Assembly (NCBI RefSeq): GCF_007097395.1
Contig: NZ_VKDC01000003.1
Location: 186,001-250,000, forward strand
Source of the DNA: Fulvivirga sp. M361
GTDB lineage: Bacteria; Bacteroidota; Bacteroidia; Cytophagales; Cyclobacteriaceae
DNA length: 64,000 nucleotides
Direction: 5' to 3'
Below, piece after piece: positions 19,012 through 27,904 of this stretch. The position numbers and the translations under genes were made by a program. Position 1 is the stretch's first letter, and the number at the start of each line of letters is the position of its first letter. The notes under the pieces are model-generated. The model made no database searches and was not told the origin of the DNA. It was given only the letters and a program-made list of their open reading frames with translations.

Positions 19012-19508
19012 GCTTCAAGTGGTTTAAGTTGTTGCAAGAATATCTGTAACTACTGAAAAAAGAAAGAGACCCGTGCGATTCTATTATTGTTCGTTATTCA
19101 TTTAAACTGAAATCAGGTCCGTCCTTGTCAATGTTGTTATAACTGTGATAAGAATGGGTTTTTGGCAATCCGGGTGACGTTTTCTTCGAAATACAGTTCC
19201 TCAATACTTTGTTAGTTTAATTGTATCTTGTTGATAATCAACAATTATAGGAAGGTGCATGCATGGTATAGTTACAGCTTGACAGGGTTTAGTCGTAGCC
19301 TTATCGTTTGATATTCTAAAATTACTCCCAGGCAATAGATCCTTAAAATAGGTGTTGGTTGCTTCTTACAGTTGAGATTTAAGAATATGGAAATGGCGCT
19401 TAAATATTATCAGAATATTATTTTTTTAAAGATATAGAGCAAATCTGTCTAAAAGTGCGGGGTGTGGTTCTCAAAAATTAGGAAATCAACATTAAATCAA
19501 TTAAGTTT
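19012..19508. other. Leader region of the glycan operon, left part
   Basis: About 500 AT-rich bases between the divergent thioesterase gene and the operator before SusC. No gene is supported. The stretch TAAGTTTA just before 19509 resembles the Bacteroidota -7 element (TAnnTTTG) with one mismatch, which would put the transcription start on the operator. Confidence 0.35.
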
Positions 19509-19523
19509 ATATGTAGTACATAT
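19509..19523. promoter_or_regulatory. Candidate GntR/FCD operator in front of the SusC gene
   Basis: ATATGTA-G-TACATAT is a perfect 7+1+7 palindrome 51 bases before the SusC start. The same core, TATGTA-G-TACATA, occurs as a perfect palindrome (34025-34039) in front of the divergent GH28 operon beside the GntR gene. Odd-centred palindromes of this size are typical for GntR-family regulators. Binding is inferred. Confidence 0.65.
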
Positions 19524-19574
19524 TAACATTTTTCAAATTTATGTAACTGACAATCTGAAAAACAAATTCGAACT

Positions 19575-22500
19575 ATGAAAAAAACTTTACAGATTAAGAA
19601 ACTTAGGTATCTGCCAGCATTCTTATTGACGATCCTTTTTCTTGTGACTGGTATTGACAGTAATGCCCAGGGACTTGGACAAGATAATGTCACCGTGTCA
19701 GGTACTGTGGTCGATGGTGAGACAAATGAGGGATTACCAGGTGTTTCAGTGCTGGAAAAAGGCACCACAAATGGAACAGCCACTGACGTAAACGGGCAAT
19801 ATAGCGTTAATGTTTCCAGAGGAGCTGTTTTAGTGTTCAGTTCTATTGGCTATGAAAGTCAGGAGGTAACTGTCTCCAGCCAGTCAAAGATCGATATAGG
19901 ATTGAAACTGGACGTACAGTCACTTGATGAGGTGGTTGTAATTGGCTACGGTACGGTAAAAAAATCTGATCTTACCGGTTCTGTGGTCACTGTGGACCAG
20001 GAAGTGATTAAAGAAGCCAACAAAGTTAACTCTTTCCAGGCTATCCAGGGGCAGGTAGCCGGTGTGGACATCCAGGCTTCCAGTAATAAACCTGGTGGGG
20101 CCTTTAACATCCGTATACGAGGGGCCAATACGGTGAACAAAACAGAATCCGGTCAAAGCGGTGGCTTTAGTCCGGGGCAAGACCCATTATTCGTAGTGGA
20201 TGGGATATTTGTAGATGATATTTCGTGGGTAAATCCGGCTGATATTGCCCAGATGGATGTACTAAAAGACGCATCTGCCACTGCGATCTACGGAGCCAGG
20301 GGGTCTGCCGGGGTGGTGATCATTACCACCAAGAAATCGGAGTCTGGAAAGCTTAGCATTCAATACGATAACTATTTTGGAGTAAAACGTGCGTACAACC
20401 TTCCTGATATGTTCGATGGACCGCGGTTCGTACAGTTTATGCGTGATGCTGTGGTAGGGATAGACTATAGCGGAGGAAATTTTAGCACTCGTCCTGAAGA
20501 CGTGGTACTGGAAAACTTTCTACGACCTAATGAGATCTCTAATATTTCCAATGGCAGCTACACGGACTGGGTGGACCTCATGCTGGAATCAGGGTTTCAA
20601 ACCAACCATTCCGTTAACCTTACAGGCGGGCAGGGGAAAACAAGTTACGGCTTTGGCGCTGCATATACGCAGGACAAAGGTACGTTTCCGGGAGAGTCTT
20701 ATGAACGTTTTAACCTTAGGACTAATCTAAGGTCCGAGCTTTCAGATAGGTTTACATTATCTTATAACGGCTATGTAACCTATGATATATTAAACGAAGG
20801 AAGTCGTGAGGGTTTCAGAAGTGCGTATCGTCTGAGGCCTACGGGAAGTCCGTTTGACTCCAATGGTGATCCCCTGTTTTTTCCTATAGAAAGTGAGACG
20901 TTTATTACCAATCCACTTTTTGAGGAAGACAATATTACACGAGAGACCAAAACACTGAGGTATGTTGGTAATCTGAGTCTGTCTTTCCAGCCCGCCAAAG
21001 GATTTAAATTCACCACTTCTTTTTCACCTAACCTGGAATCACAGCGTTATGGAGAATATCGGGGATTATTTTCAAAGTCTGTCAGTAATCGACCTGATGT
21101 AAGAAGAGCACAGGTGAATCATGCAAATATTTTTGGATATACCTGGGACAATATCATAGACTATTCAACAAGTTTTGGTGTCGATCATGACTTCAAAGTA
21201 GGCTTGATCTCTTCTTTATGGAAGCAAGATGTAGAATCGTTTGAAACCCAGGTAAGGAGCTTTACTACAGATGAATTTCTTTTTTATAACCAGGATGCAG
21301 GGTCTGACATTAGAACATTGGGCGGTAACCTCGTCAATTCTTCCATTGCGTCTTTTAGCGCCAGAGTCAACTACACATTCAAATCAAAATATTTGTTGAC
21401 ATTGACAGGTCGTTATGATGGGGCGTCCCTATTGGCCGATGGAAATAAATGGGCATTTTTCCCATCCGCGGCTTTTGCCTGGCGTATTAAAGATGAACCG
21501 TTCTTAAGTACGGTAGATGTTGTATCTGATGCCAAGCTGCGACTGAGTTATGGTGAAGTGGGGAATACAGGCGCTTCCAACGGGCTTGTGCCTCTTCAAT
21601 CACAATCTAACATAGCACAAGATTTTACCAACCTGGGAGATCAGGCGGTACCCACTGCCTTTTTTGCTAATATTCCTAATGATGAACTGTCTTGGGAAAG
21701 GACCCGGGAGGTGAACATTGGCCTTGACTTTGGTCTGTTTTCTAACCGTATTGTCGGTACCCTGGATGTTTATAACAGAAAAACCTCTGACCTGATCCAA
21801 TTCAGAGATCTGCCTGATGTGTCCGGGTTTGGCGGGATCTGGCAGAATATCGGCGAAGTGCGTAACAGTGGGGTAGAACTCTACCTGAAGGGTGTCCCTG
21901 TTAATACAGGCGACTTTAAATGGACGGTTAGTATGAACTTCGCCAAAAACAAGAATGAACTCCTTTCCCTGAACAGCAATGCATCGGAAGAGCTTTTCAG
22001 CGTACGTGAAGCTGAAATGATCAACCGGGTCGGTGAAGAATTGGGTTCCATGTACTGGTTTGAAGCGATTGGTGTCTGGCAGATAGATGAACTCGATGAA
22101 GCGCAAAGATTTGGCCAGCAACCCGGGCAGGTGAAGGTCAGGGACCAGAATGACGATGGTGAGATCAACGACCTGGACAGGGTCGTGCTGGGTTCCCAGG
22201 CTCCGGACTGGACAGGCGGACTTACCAATACATTGAACTACAAGAATTTTGACTTTACTGTATTCGCCTATACAAGACAAGGGGTGATGAACTACAGTTG
22301 GTTCCATCGTTCCCATGGATGGGATGCAGATGACCGCCCGGCGCGTTTTAACGGGTGGGACACCAATTATTGGACGCCGGATAATCCTACCAATGACTGG
22401 CACCAACCGGGAAATTCAGGACCCCATAAAAGGGCTTTGTTTTATCAGGACGTATCATTCGTCAAAGTGGGCTACATTACCGTGGGCTATGCATTTCCCA

Positions 22501-22673
22501 GGGCTATCACCGAGTCTTTGAAGTTGGGTAGTTTAAGGATGTATGCTACGGTGCAAAACCCGTTTGTTTTTACCGATTATGAAGGTTGGGACCCTGAAAA
22601 TGCAGGAAGAAATTCCTGGGGTGCGGCTCACCTGACCCGGTCTTTCATAGCCGGAGTGAACGTAAGGTTTTAA
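19575..22673 (+). CDS. SusC/RagA-family TonB-linked outer membrane transporter
   Basis: 1032 residues, full length. A signal peptide ends near DSNAQG (about residue 32). A CarboxypepD_reg-like domain follows (about 40-118; GTVVDGETNEGLPGVSVLEK), then the TonB-box-like LDEVVVIGYGTVKKSDLTGS. The plug (about 135-245) has the IRIRGANTV and PLFVVDGIFVDD segments and DASATAIYGARGSAGVVIITT. The barrel ends with TRSFIAGVNVRF. It imports glycan fragments through the outer membrane. SusD follows after 11 bases, and five enzymes continue the operon, two GH92s, GH125, GH28 and PI-PLC. This predicts an alpha-mannose-rich, inositol-containing ligand. A GntR-type operator lies in the leader. Confidence 0.97.
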   Translation: MKKTLQIKKLRYLPAFLLTILFLVTGIDSNAQGLGQDNVTVSGTVVDGETNEGLPGVSVLEKGTTNGTATDVNGQYSVNVSRGAVLVFSSIGYESQEVTVSSQSKIDIGLKLDVQSLDEVVVIGYGTVKKSDLTGSVVTVDQEVIKEANKVNSFQAIQGQVAGVDIQASSNKPGGAFNIRIRGANTVNKTESGQSGGFSPGQDPLFVVDGIFVDDISWVNPADIAQMDVLKDASATAIYGARGSAGVVIITTKKSESGKLSIQYDNYFGVKRAYNLPDMFDGPRFVQFMRDAVVGIDYSGGNFSTRPEDVVLENFLRPNEISNISNGSYTDWVDLMLESGFQTNHSVNLTGGQGKTSYGFGAAYTQDKGTFPGESYERFNLRTNLRSELSDRFTLSYNGYVTYDILNEGSREGFRSAYRLRPTGSPFDSNGDPLFFPIESETFITNPLFEEDNITRETKTLRYVGNLSLSFQPAKGFKFTTSFSPNLESQRYGEYRGLFSKSVSNRPDVRRAQVNHANIFGYTWDNIIDYSTSFGVDHDFKVGLISSLWKQDVESFETQVRSFTTDEFLFYNQDAGSDIRTLGGNLVNSSIASFSARVNYTFKSKYLLTLTGRYDGASLLADGNKWAFFPSAAFAWRIKDEPFLSTVDVVSDAKLRLSYGEVGNTGASNGLVPLQSQSNIAQDFTNLGDQAVPTAFFANIPNDELSWERTREVNIGLDFGLFSNRIVGTLDVYNRKTSDLIQFRDLPDVSGFGGIWQNIGEVRNSGVELYLKGVPVNTGDFKWTVSMNFAKNKNELLSLNSNASEELFSVREAEMINRVGEELGSMYWFEAIGVWQIDELDEAQRFGQQPGQVKVRDQNDDGEINDLDRVVLGSQAPDWTGGLTNTLNYKNFDFTVFAYTRQGVMNYSWFHRSHGWDADDRPARFNGWDTNYWTPDNPTNDWHQPGNSGPHKRALFYQDVSFVKVGYITVGYAFPRAITESLKLGSLRMYATVQNPFVFTDYEGWDPENAGRNSWGAAHLTRSFIAGVNVRF

Positions 22674-22684
22674 AATTCAAAAAA

Positions 22685-24328
22685 ATGACTAACATGAAAC
22701 AAACAAAAATAAAATCAACTGCATTGATATACATTTTTGTGATCAATATAGCATTGAGCGGTCTCATAGGTTGCGATGACTTTCTGGAAGAGACTAACCG
22801 GACTTCCATAACCGATGCAAACGGTCTGTCAGATCCTGATACTTATGACCAGTTTGTTGCTGAAGCCTATAACCAGTTACGTGAGGCGCTGGTCAATTTT
22901 GGTCTGGATCATCAGGGGACAGACATAGCTACGCGTGAAGACCTTATCACCGGCGTCAGCGAATTAAATGATTATGTTAATATCAACCCAAGTAACGGAA
23001 CTGTTACGGACTATTGGAAGGCTTATTACGAAGTGATACTTGCCGCAAATAATGTAGAACTGGTTTCTGGCCAGGTACAGGGGCTCTCTGATGCAGCCAG
23101 GGACCTGGGGCTGGCTGAGGCTTTATTCATAAGGGCCTATGCCTATTTTCATCTTGTCGAAAATTACGGAGATGTACCACTGGTAGTGGAAGAGGTTGAC
23201 CTGAATGCACTTAACTTTGTCAAATCACCTGAGGAGCAGGTCTATGATCAAATGGTGGCAGACCTTCAACAGGCCATAGCTGGCTTACCTGAAACGGTGA
23301 CGGTCTTTGGAAGAGCAACAAAAGATGCGGCTAAGCACCTGTTGGCCAAAGTATTGTTAACCCGTGGGTACAAGAGCTATGCTAATTCCAATGACTTTGA
23401 GGAAGCGGCACGACTGGCTGAAGAGGTGATCGCCAACCACCCGCTGGAAGATAGTTATGCGGAGTTGGTAAGTATAGATAACCAGAGAAATTCGGAGGTG
23501 ATATTTAGTGTCCTGTACGGGCCGGATGCGTTGTCTCGTGGTCCGGGAGGTGTCAGACATACATTTTTTAAGTTTAGCTATGATGTATATCCGGGATTGA
23601 ATCGTTCAAATACTTATGGACGTGGTAACGGGCAGATGGTCACCCCGTTTTTCATTAGTCTTTTTGAAGACGATGACGAACGGGAAGCGGCTACTCTGAG
23701 AAGAGTGGTGTATGCTGTTGAAGATTTTGCTGAAACCGACGACGGGCCTGTTGTTATAGCGGTAGGTGATACTGCCATTTATTTTCCGAAAGTACCCTGG
23801 TCACAGGCTGAAATTGACTCCAAAGTATACGCAGTGATCAATCCTGATACTTACTTTGAGATCAACTTTGGTAATGGTGTAGCTGCCCCAATGTTCCTGA
23901 AATTTGATGATCCCACTGTACCTTACGCAAATCCGGGAATAGCTCCCGGAGGTATTCGGGACGCTATCCTGATGCGGGCCGGGGAGACACGACTTATTGC
24001 GGCAGAGGCTTATTTAAATGCCGGAAACGCCGGAACGGCAGCAGATCATCTGAATGCTATCAGGACCCGGGCCGGCGCCAGTGTGATCCAGGCCAATGAT
24101 GTGGACTTAGACCTGATACTGGATGAAAGTGCGAGAGAATTAGCAGGTGAAGTAAGCCGGTGGATGGAACTTAAGAGAACAGGAAAATTGATGGAAAGGG
24201 TGCTGGCCCATAATCCGCATGCAGCGCTTAACAACAGTATAGAAACCTGTCATGTGGTGAGACCCATTCCACAAAATGATATTGATGCTACGAACCGATC
24301 ATTGATACAGAATAGTTGTTATCAATAG
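22685..24328 (+). CDS. SusD/RagB-family surface glycan-binding lipoprotein
   Basis: 547 residues. Two ATG codons open the frame; the signal runs to the lipobox ALSGLIGCDD. The SusD fold is shown by the helical N-terminal half with LAEALFIRAYAYFHLVENYGD (around residue 145, split by the Leu-Phe turn), and by the C-terminal RagB region with ETRLIAAEAYLNAGNA and ESARELAGEVSRWMELKRTG. It closes with the RPIPQNDIDATNRSL segment common to full-length SusD proteins. It is the partner of the SusC just upstream. A strong hairpin separates it from the enzyme genes. Confidence 0.97.
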   Translation: MTNMKQTKIKSTALIYIFVINIALSGLIGCDDFLEETNRTSITDANGLSDPDTYDQFVAEAYNQLREALVNFGLDHQGTDIATREDLITGVSELNDYVNINPSNGTVTDYWKAYYEVILAANNVELVSGQVQGLSDAARDLGLAEALFIRAYAYFHLVENYGDVPLVVEEVDLNALNFVKSPEEQVYDQMVADLQQAIAGLPETVTVFGRATKDAAKHLLAKVLLTRGYKSYANSNDFEEAARLAEEVIANHPLEDSYAELVSIDNQRNSEVIFSVLYGPDALSRGPGGVRHTFFKFSYDVYPGLNRSNTYGRGNGQMVTPFFISLFEDDDEREAATLRRVVYAVEDFAETDDGPVVIAVGDTAIYFPKVPWSQAEIDSKVYAVINPDTYFEINFGNGVAAPMFLKFDDPTVPYANPGIAPGGIRDAILMRAGETRLIAAEAYLNAGNAGTAADHLNAIRTRAGASVIQANDVDLDLILDESARELAGEVSRWMELKRTGKLMERVLAHNPHAALNNSIETCHVVRPIPQNDIDATNRSLIQNSCYQ

Positions 24329-24348
24329 AAAATAAGGGTTTAATAGTT

Positions 24349-24385
24349 AGGGCCGGGCTTTTCCAAAACAGAAGAGCCTGGTCTT
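24349..24385 (+). terminator. Hairpin between SusD and the enzyme genes, probable attenuator
   Basis: A 15-bp stem (24349-24363 with 24371-24385) pairs completely if four G-U pairs are counted, around a 7-base loop. It sits 20 bases behind the SusD stop and 28 before the GH92 start. There is no long T-run, so it may lower, rather than stop, expression of the enzymes relative to SusCD, or protect the SusCD mRNA end. Confidence 0.6.
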
Positions 24386-24413
24386 ATCTTTCACCTAGTG
24401 CAGCTAATAATCC

Positions 24414-26441
24414 ATGAGGAGTATCCCCTTTCTGGCTTTGATTGCCTTATTACAATGTACCCCATCGGAGACACCTTCCTTTGATCCGGTCAGTTATGTA
24501 GATGTATTCATAGGGACGGCTGGCGATAATGGTCAGCTTGACCCGGCGGCCACCGTCCCTTTCGGTATGGTAAAACTGGGACCTGACACCGACCCTCTTA
24601 ACCATAGCGGATATAACTATGAAGCGGAAAAGATCCGTGGCTTCTCGCACAACCGTATAGGAGGGGTAGGCTGTAGAGGCGCAGGAGGTAATATCCGCAT
24701 TAAACCGGGAATAGGTATTCCGAATGCCAATAGTGAATGGTATCGGAAAGCGACGGAAGAAGGTACCCCAGGTTATTATAACGTTACCTTCCAGTCAGGT
24801 ATTCAGGCCGAGATGACGGTCACTAACCAGGTGGGCTTTCACCGTTACACATTCCCTGAAACGGACAGCGCTTACTTTGTCATAGATCCGGCGGCTACCT
24901 TCGAAAAGCTGGAAGTGTTGGATCACAAGGTGATATCAATAAACGGAAACGAGCTCACCGGTTTCATCACAGCACAGAATGTATGTAACCAGGGGGCTTA
25001 TACCACTTATTTCGTGCTATATGCCAGCGAGAACTTTGGAAATACCTGGTATGAAGATGATAAGCTCTACTGGTTGCTAAACACCCAAAGAAATCAACAG
25101 GTAGAGTTTAGCGTAGTATTGTCCCCCGTTAGTATAGCGCAGGCAAAAAAGGATTTTGAGGTGAGCTACGCAGATTATGATTTTGACAAGGCCAGAGAAG
25201 AAGCCAAAGAGCGATGGAGTAGTTTACTGAGCAGGATAAAAGTAAAGGAAGAAGAAGATCAAATGACCTTATTTTATACCCACTTGTATCGTACTTTACT
25301 CACGCCGGTCAATACCACTACTACTGACAATACCTATAAAGGCACGGACGGAAAAATACATAGAGCGGATGGTTACACACATTACGATTCATGGTCCATG
25401 TGGGACACCTTCAGGACCAAATTCCCACTGATCACGCTATTGTATCCTGAGCTGGCACAGGATTTTGTAAAATCGGTCGAGGACCTTTATGTAAATGGGA
25501 AATTTGACTGGGCAGGCTTTCATGAACCGGTACCTACTGTTCGCACTGAGCATACCATACTTTTCTTGTTAGATGCATATAGAAAAGGGCTCAACATTAA
25601 TTGGGAAAGGATTTATCCTTACCTCGTCAGTGAAATGGATAGTTTGCCTTATCGTTCGCCGGACAATTGGCTGGAGTCTTCCTATGATAAGTGGGCCATG
25701 TCCCAAATTGCTGAGATAGTTGGTAACTCAAAAGATGCTGAAAAGTATCAGAATGAATCTGCTCAATACCGGCAAGTGTGGGCTAATCATTTTCAACCTA
25801 TAAATGATAGCTCTGACATTATGCACGGCTATGGCCTATATGAAGGTACGATATGGCAATACCGCTGGCATGTGCATTTTGATATCGAAGGACTGATCGA
25901 GCAGCTTGGAGGCAGGCCGCAGGCCATCGAACAGTTGTCTTACTTTTTTGACCACCACCTTTACAATCATGGGAACCAACCGGATATTCATGCACCATAC
26001 CTTTTCAATGCATTTGGAGCTCCCGGGCTTACGCAAAGATGGGTGACTAAAATACTTACCGGACCCATGGAACAGCATTATGGTACGCACCGCAAATGGG
26101 AAAGTCCGTATCAAGGAAAGATCTACAAAAACGATCCAAGGGGATACTTTCCTGAAATGGATGATGATGACGGCACGATGTCAGCATGGTACGTACTAAG
26201 CGCCATGGGGCTATATCCGTTGGAAATAGGAAAGCCTTTTTATGAACTTACAGTACCCATTTTGGATGAAATACATATAACACTTAACAATGGGAAAACA
26301 TTTGAGATAATTAGCGATAAACCAGATAGCGGGAAATATACTGTTGAATCTGTAACCCTCAACGGAACTAAAAAGACGGATTTTCGGATACATCATTCTG
26401 TCATATCAGAGGGAGGACTCCTGAAGTATAATTTGAAATGA
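24414..26441 (+). CDS. GH92 alpha-mannosidase, lipoprotein
   Basis: 675 residues with a short lipoprotein signal (ALIALLQC). The N-terminal beta-sandwich begins VSYVDVFIGTAGDNGQLDPA and includes VPFGMVKLGPDT and GFSHNRIGGVGC. The (alpha/alpha)6 domain holds WDTFRTKFPLITLLYPE, the catalytic-acid segment YEGTIWQYRWHVHFDIEGL and the calcium/base region MDDDDGTMSAWYVLSAMGLYP. GH92 enzymes are calcium-dependent inverting exo-alpha-mannosidases, most often alpha-1,2, also 1,3, 1,4 or 1,6. Linkage cannot be read from sequence. It is the first enzyme of the operon and overlaps the GH125 gene by four bases (ATGA), so the two are likely translated together. It is expected to be lipid-anchored, periplasmic or surface-exposed. 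Confidence 0.95.
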   Translation: MRSIPFLALIALLQCTPSETPSFDPVSYVDVFIGTAGDNGQLDPAATVPFGMVKLGPDTDPLNHSGYNYEAEKIRGFSHNRIGGVGCRGAGGNIRIKPGIGIPNANSEWYRKATEEGTPGYYNVTFQSGIQAEMTVTNQVGFHRYTFPETDSAYFVIDPAATFEKLEVLDHKVISINGNELTGFITAQNVCNQGAYTTYFVLYASENFGNTWYEDDKLYWLLNTQRNQQVEFSVVLSPVSIAQAKKDFEVSYADYDFDKAREEAKERWSSLLSRIKVKEEEDQMTLFYTHLYRTLLTPVNTTTTDNTYKGTDGKIHRADGYTHYDSWSMWDTFRTKFPLITLLYPELAQDFVKSVEDLYVNGKFDWAGFHEPVPTVRTEHTILFLLDAYRKGLNINWERIYPYLVSEMDSLPYRSPDNWLESSYDKWAMSQIAEIVGNSKDAEKYQNESAQYRQVWANHFQPINDSSDIMHGYGLYEGTIWQYRWHVHFDIEGLIEQLGGRPQAIEQLSYFFDHHLYNHGNQPDIHAPYLFNAFGAPGLTQRWVTKILTGPMEQHYGTHRKWESPYQGKIYKNDPRGYFPEMDDDDGTMSAWYVLSAMGLYPLEIGKPFYELTVPILDEIHITLNNGKTFEIISDKPDSGKYTVESVTLNGTKKTDFRIHHSVISEGGLLKYNLK

Positions 26442-27901
26442 TCAAGCATTCAGCAAAGGTTATGATGGAAGCACAACATTCGAACGGAGATTTTATAAAG
26501 TTGAAAGGTTTGACAGGAGTGAATGTTTTTATACATCCTAAGCCATTTTCATTTGACGATAAGTTCTTATCTCAACGTCCGGAAATGGAGGAGAGAAATT
26601 TTACCAGTCCGGCGGTCGAGCATAAAATAGAACAGGTTAAAAAACGCATTAAAAACGAAGAGCTGGCCTGGATGTTTGAAAACTGCTATCCAAACACCCT
26701 GGATACGACAGTAGATTTTGAATACATTGACGGAAAACCCGATACCTTCATTATAACAGGTGATATTGATGTCATGTGGCTAAGGGATTCTACCGCGCAG
26801 GTATGGCCATATTTTGAACTGATTGACCGGGACGAAAGGTTGAAAGAGTTGTTCAGAGGGCTGATCAATCGTCAGGCTAAGTGCGTTTTACTGGATTTTT
26901 GTGCTAACACTTCTTATAAAGGTAAGCATAAGGTATCTGAACGGAAGGGTGACAAGCTAAAGATTGCCACGGGAGTCAGTGAAAGCAAATGGGAGATTGA
27001 TTCCCTTTGTTATTTTATCCGGCTTTCTTATCGTTATTATGAACTTACCGGAGATAGATCTGCGTTTGATGAAAGTTGGGACCAGGCCATGCGCCTGGTG
27101 CTACGAACTTTTCAAAAGAAGCAGAGGAAAGGCGATACCACTTCCTCTTTTTTTGAAAGGAGCCAGGGTAAACGAACCTTATCACTAAGATATAGAGGTA
27201 AAGGAAGTCCCTCCAATCCCATTGGATTGATCGCCTCAGCCTTCAGGCCTTCCGGTGATGGGTGTATGTATCCTTTTTGCATACCTTCTAACTTATTTGC
27301 AGTGGAGGCATTGGGCCAGTTAAGTGAGATGTACATTGAGGTTATGGGCAACCGAAAATTTGCTGATGAGTGTATGTGTATGGGGAAGGAGGTAAGAGAA
27401 GCTTTAGATCACCATGCTGTTGCCGAGCATTTAAACTATGGAAAAATATATGCCTATAAAGTGGATAGTTACGGGAATAAGTTGTTTCCGGATGACCCTA
27501 ATGTACTATCGTTGATCTCCCTGAAATATTTATTGTCCAAAGAAAACTATGACAGCAACGTCTACTTCAACACCCGACGCTATTTGCTAAGTAATGATCA
27601 CCGTTATAGTTTTAAAGGGAAGGTGGCCGAAGGATGGGGAGGCCCTCATACCGGTCTCTATACTATACGGCCTATGGGGATTATCCTCAGGGCAATGACC
27701 AGTGAAGACGATGAGGAGATAATGATCTGTCTCAAGACATTGATAAAAATGCATGATGGGTCTGGTTTTATGCATGAAACCTTTCACAAAGACGATGCCT
27801 CCGGGTTTCCCCGAAGTTGGTTCGCCCGGACAAATACATTATTTGGTGAGATGATTCTTAGGCTGTCGACACAAAAACCAAAACTGCTGAAATCCATTTA
27901 A
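26438..27901 (+). CDS. GH125 exo-alpha-1,6-mannosidase
   Basis: 487 residues. Family hallmarks are FENCYPNTLDTTVDFEYIDG, then DVMWLRDSTAQVWPYFEL around residue 115, MYPFCIPSNLFAVEALGQ, and FPRSWFARTNTLFGEMILRL at the end. GH125 enzymes are inverting, metal-free exo-mannosidases specific for alpha-1,6-linked mannose, for example in N-glycan and GPI-type cores. Unusually there is no signal peptide: the frame is closed by a stop just before the start codon, and the first 45 residues are polar. It may therefore act in the cytosol after import, or the N-terminus may have been lost. It overlaps the GH92 gene by four bases and is followed after three bases by a second GH92. Confidence 0.95.
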   Translation: MIKHSAKVMMEAQHSNGDFIKLKGLTGVNVFIHPKPFSFDDKFLSQRPEMEERNFTSPAVEHKIEQVKKRIKNEELAWMFENCYPNTLDTTVDFEYIDGKPDTFIITGDIDVMWLRDSTAQVWPYFELIDRDERLKELFRGLINRQAKCVLLDFCANTSYKGKHKVSERKGDKLKIATGVSESKWEIDSLCYFIRLSYRYYELTGDRSAFDESWDQAMRLVLRTFQKKQRKGDTTSSFFERSQGKRTLSLRYRGKGSPSNPIGLIASAFRPSGDGCMYPFCIPSNLFAVEALGQLSEMYIEVMGNRKFADECMCMGKEVREALDHHAVAEHLNYGKIYAYKVDSYGNKLFPDDPNVLSLISLKYLLSKENYDSNVYFNTRRYLLSNDHRYSFKGKVAEGWGGPHTGLYTIRPMGIILRAMTSEDDEEIMICLKTLIKMHDGSGFMHETFHKDDASGFPRSWFARTNTLFGEMILRLSTQKPKLLKSI

Positions 27902-27904
27902 AAC

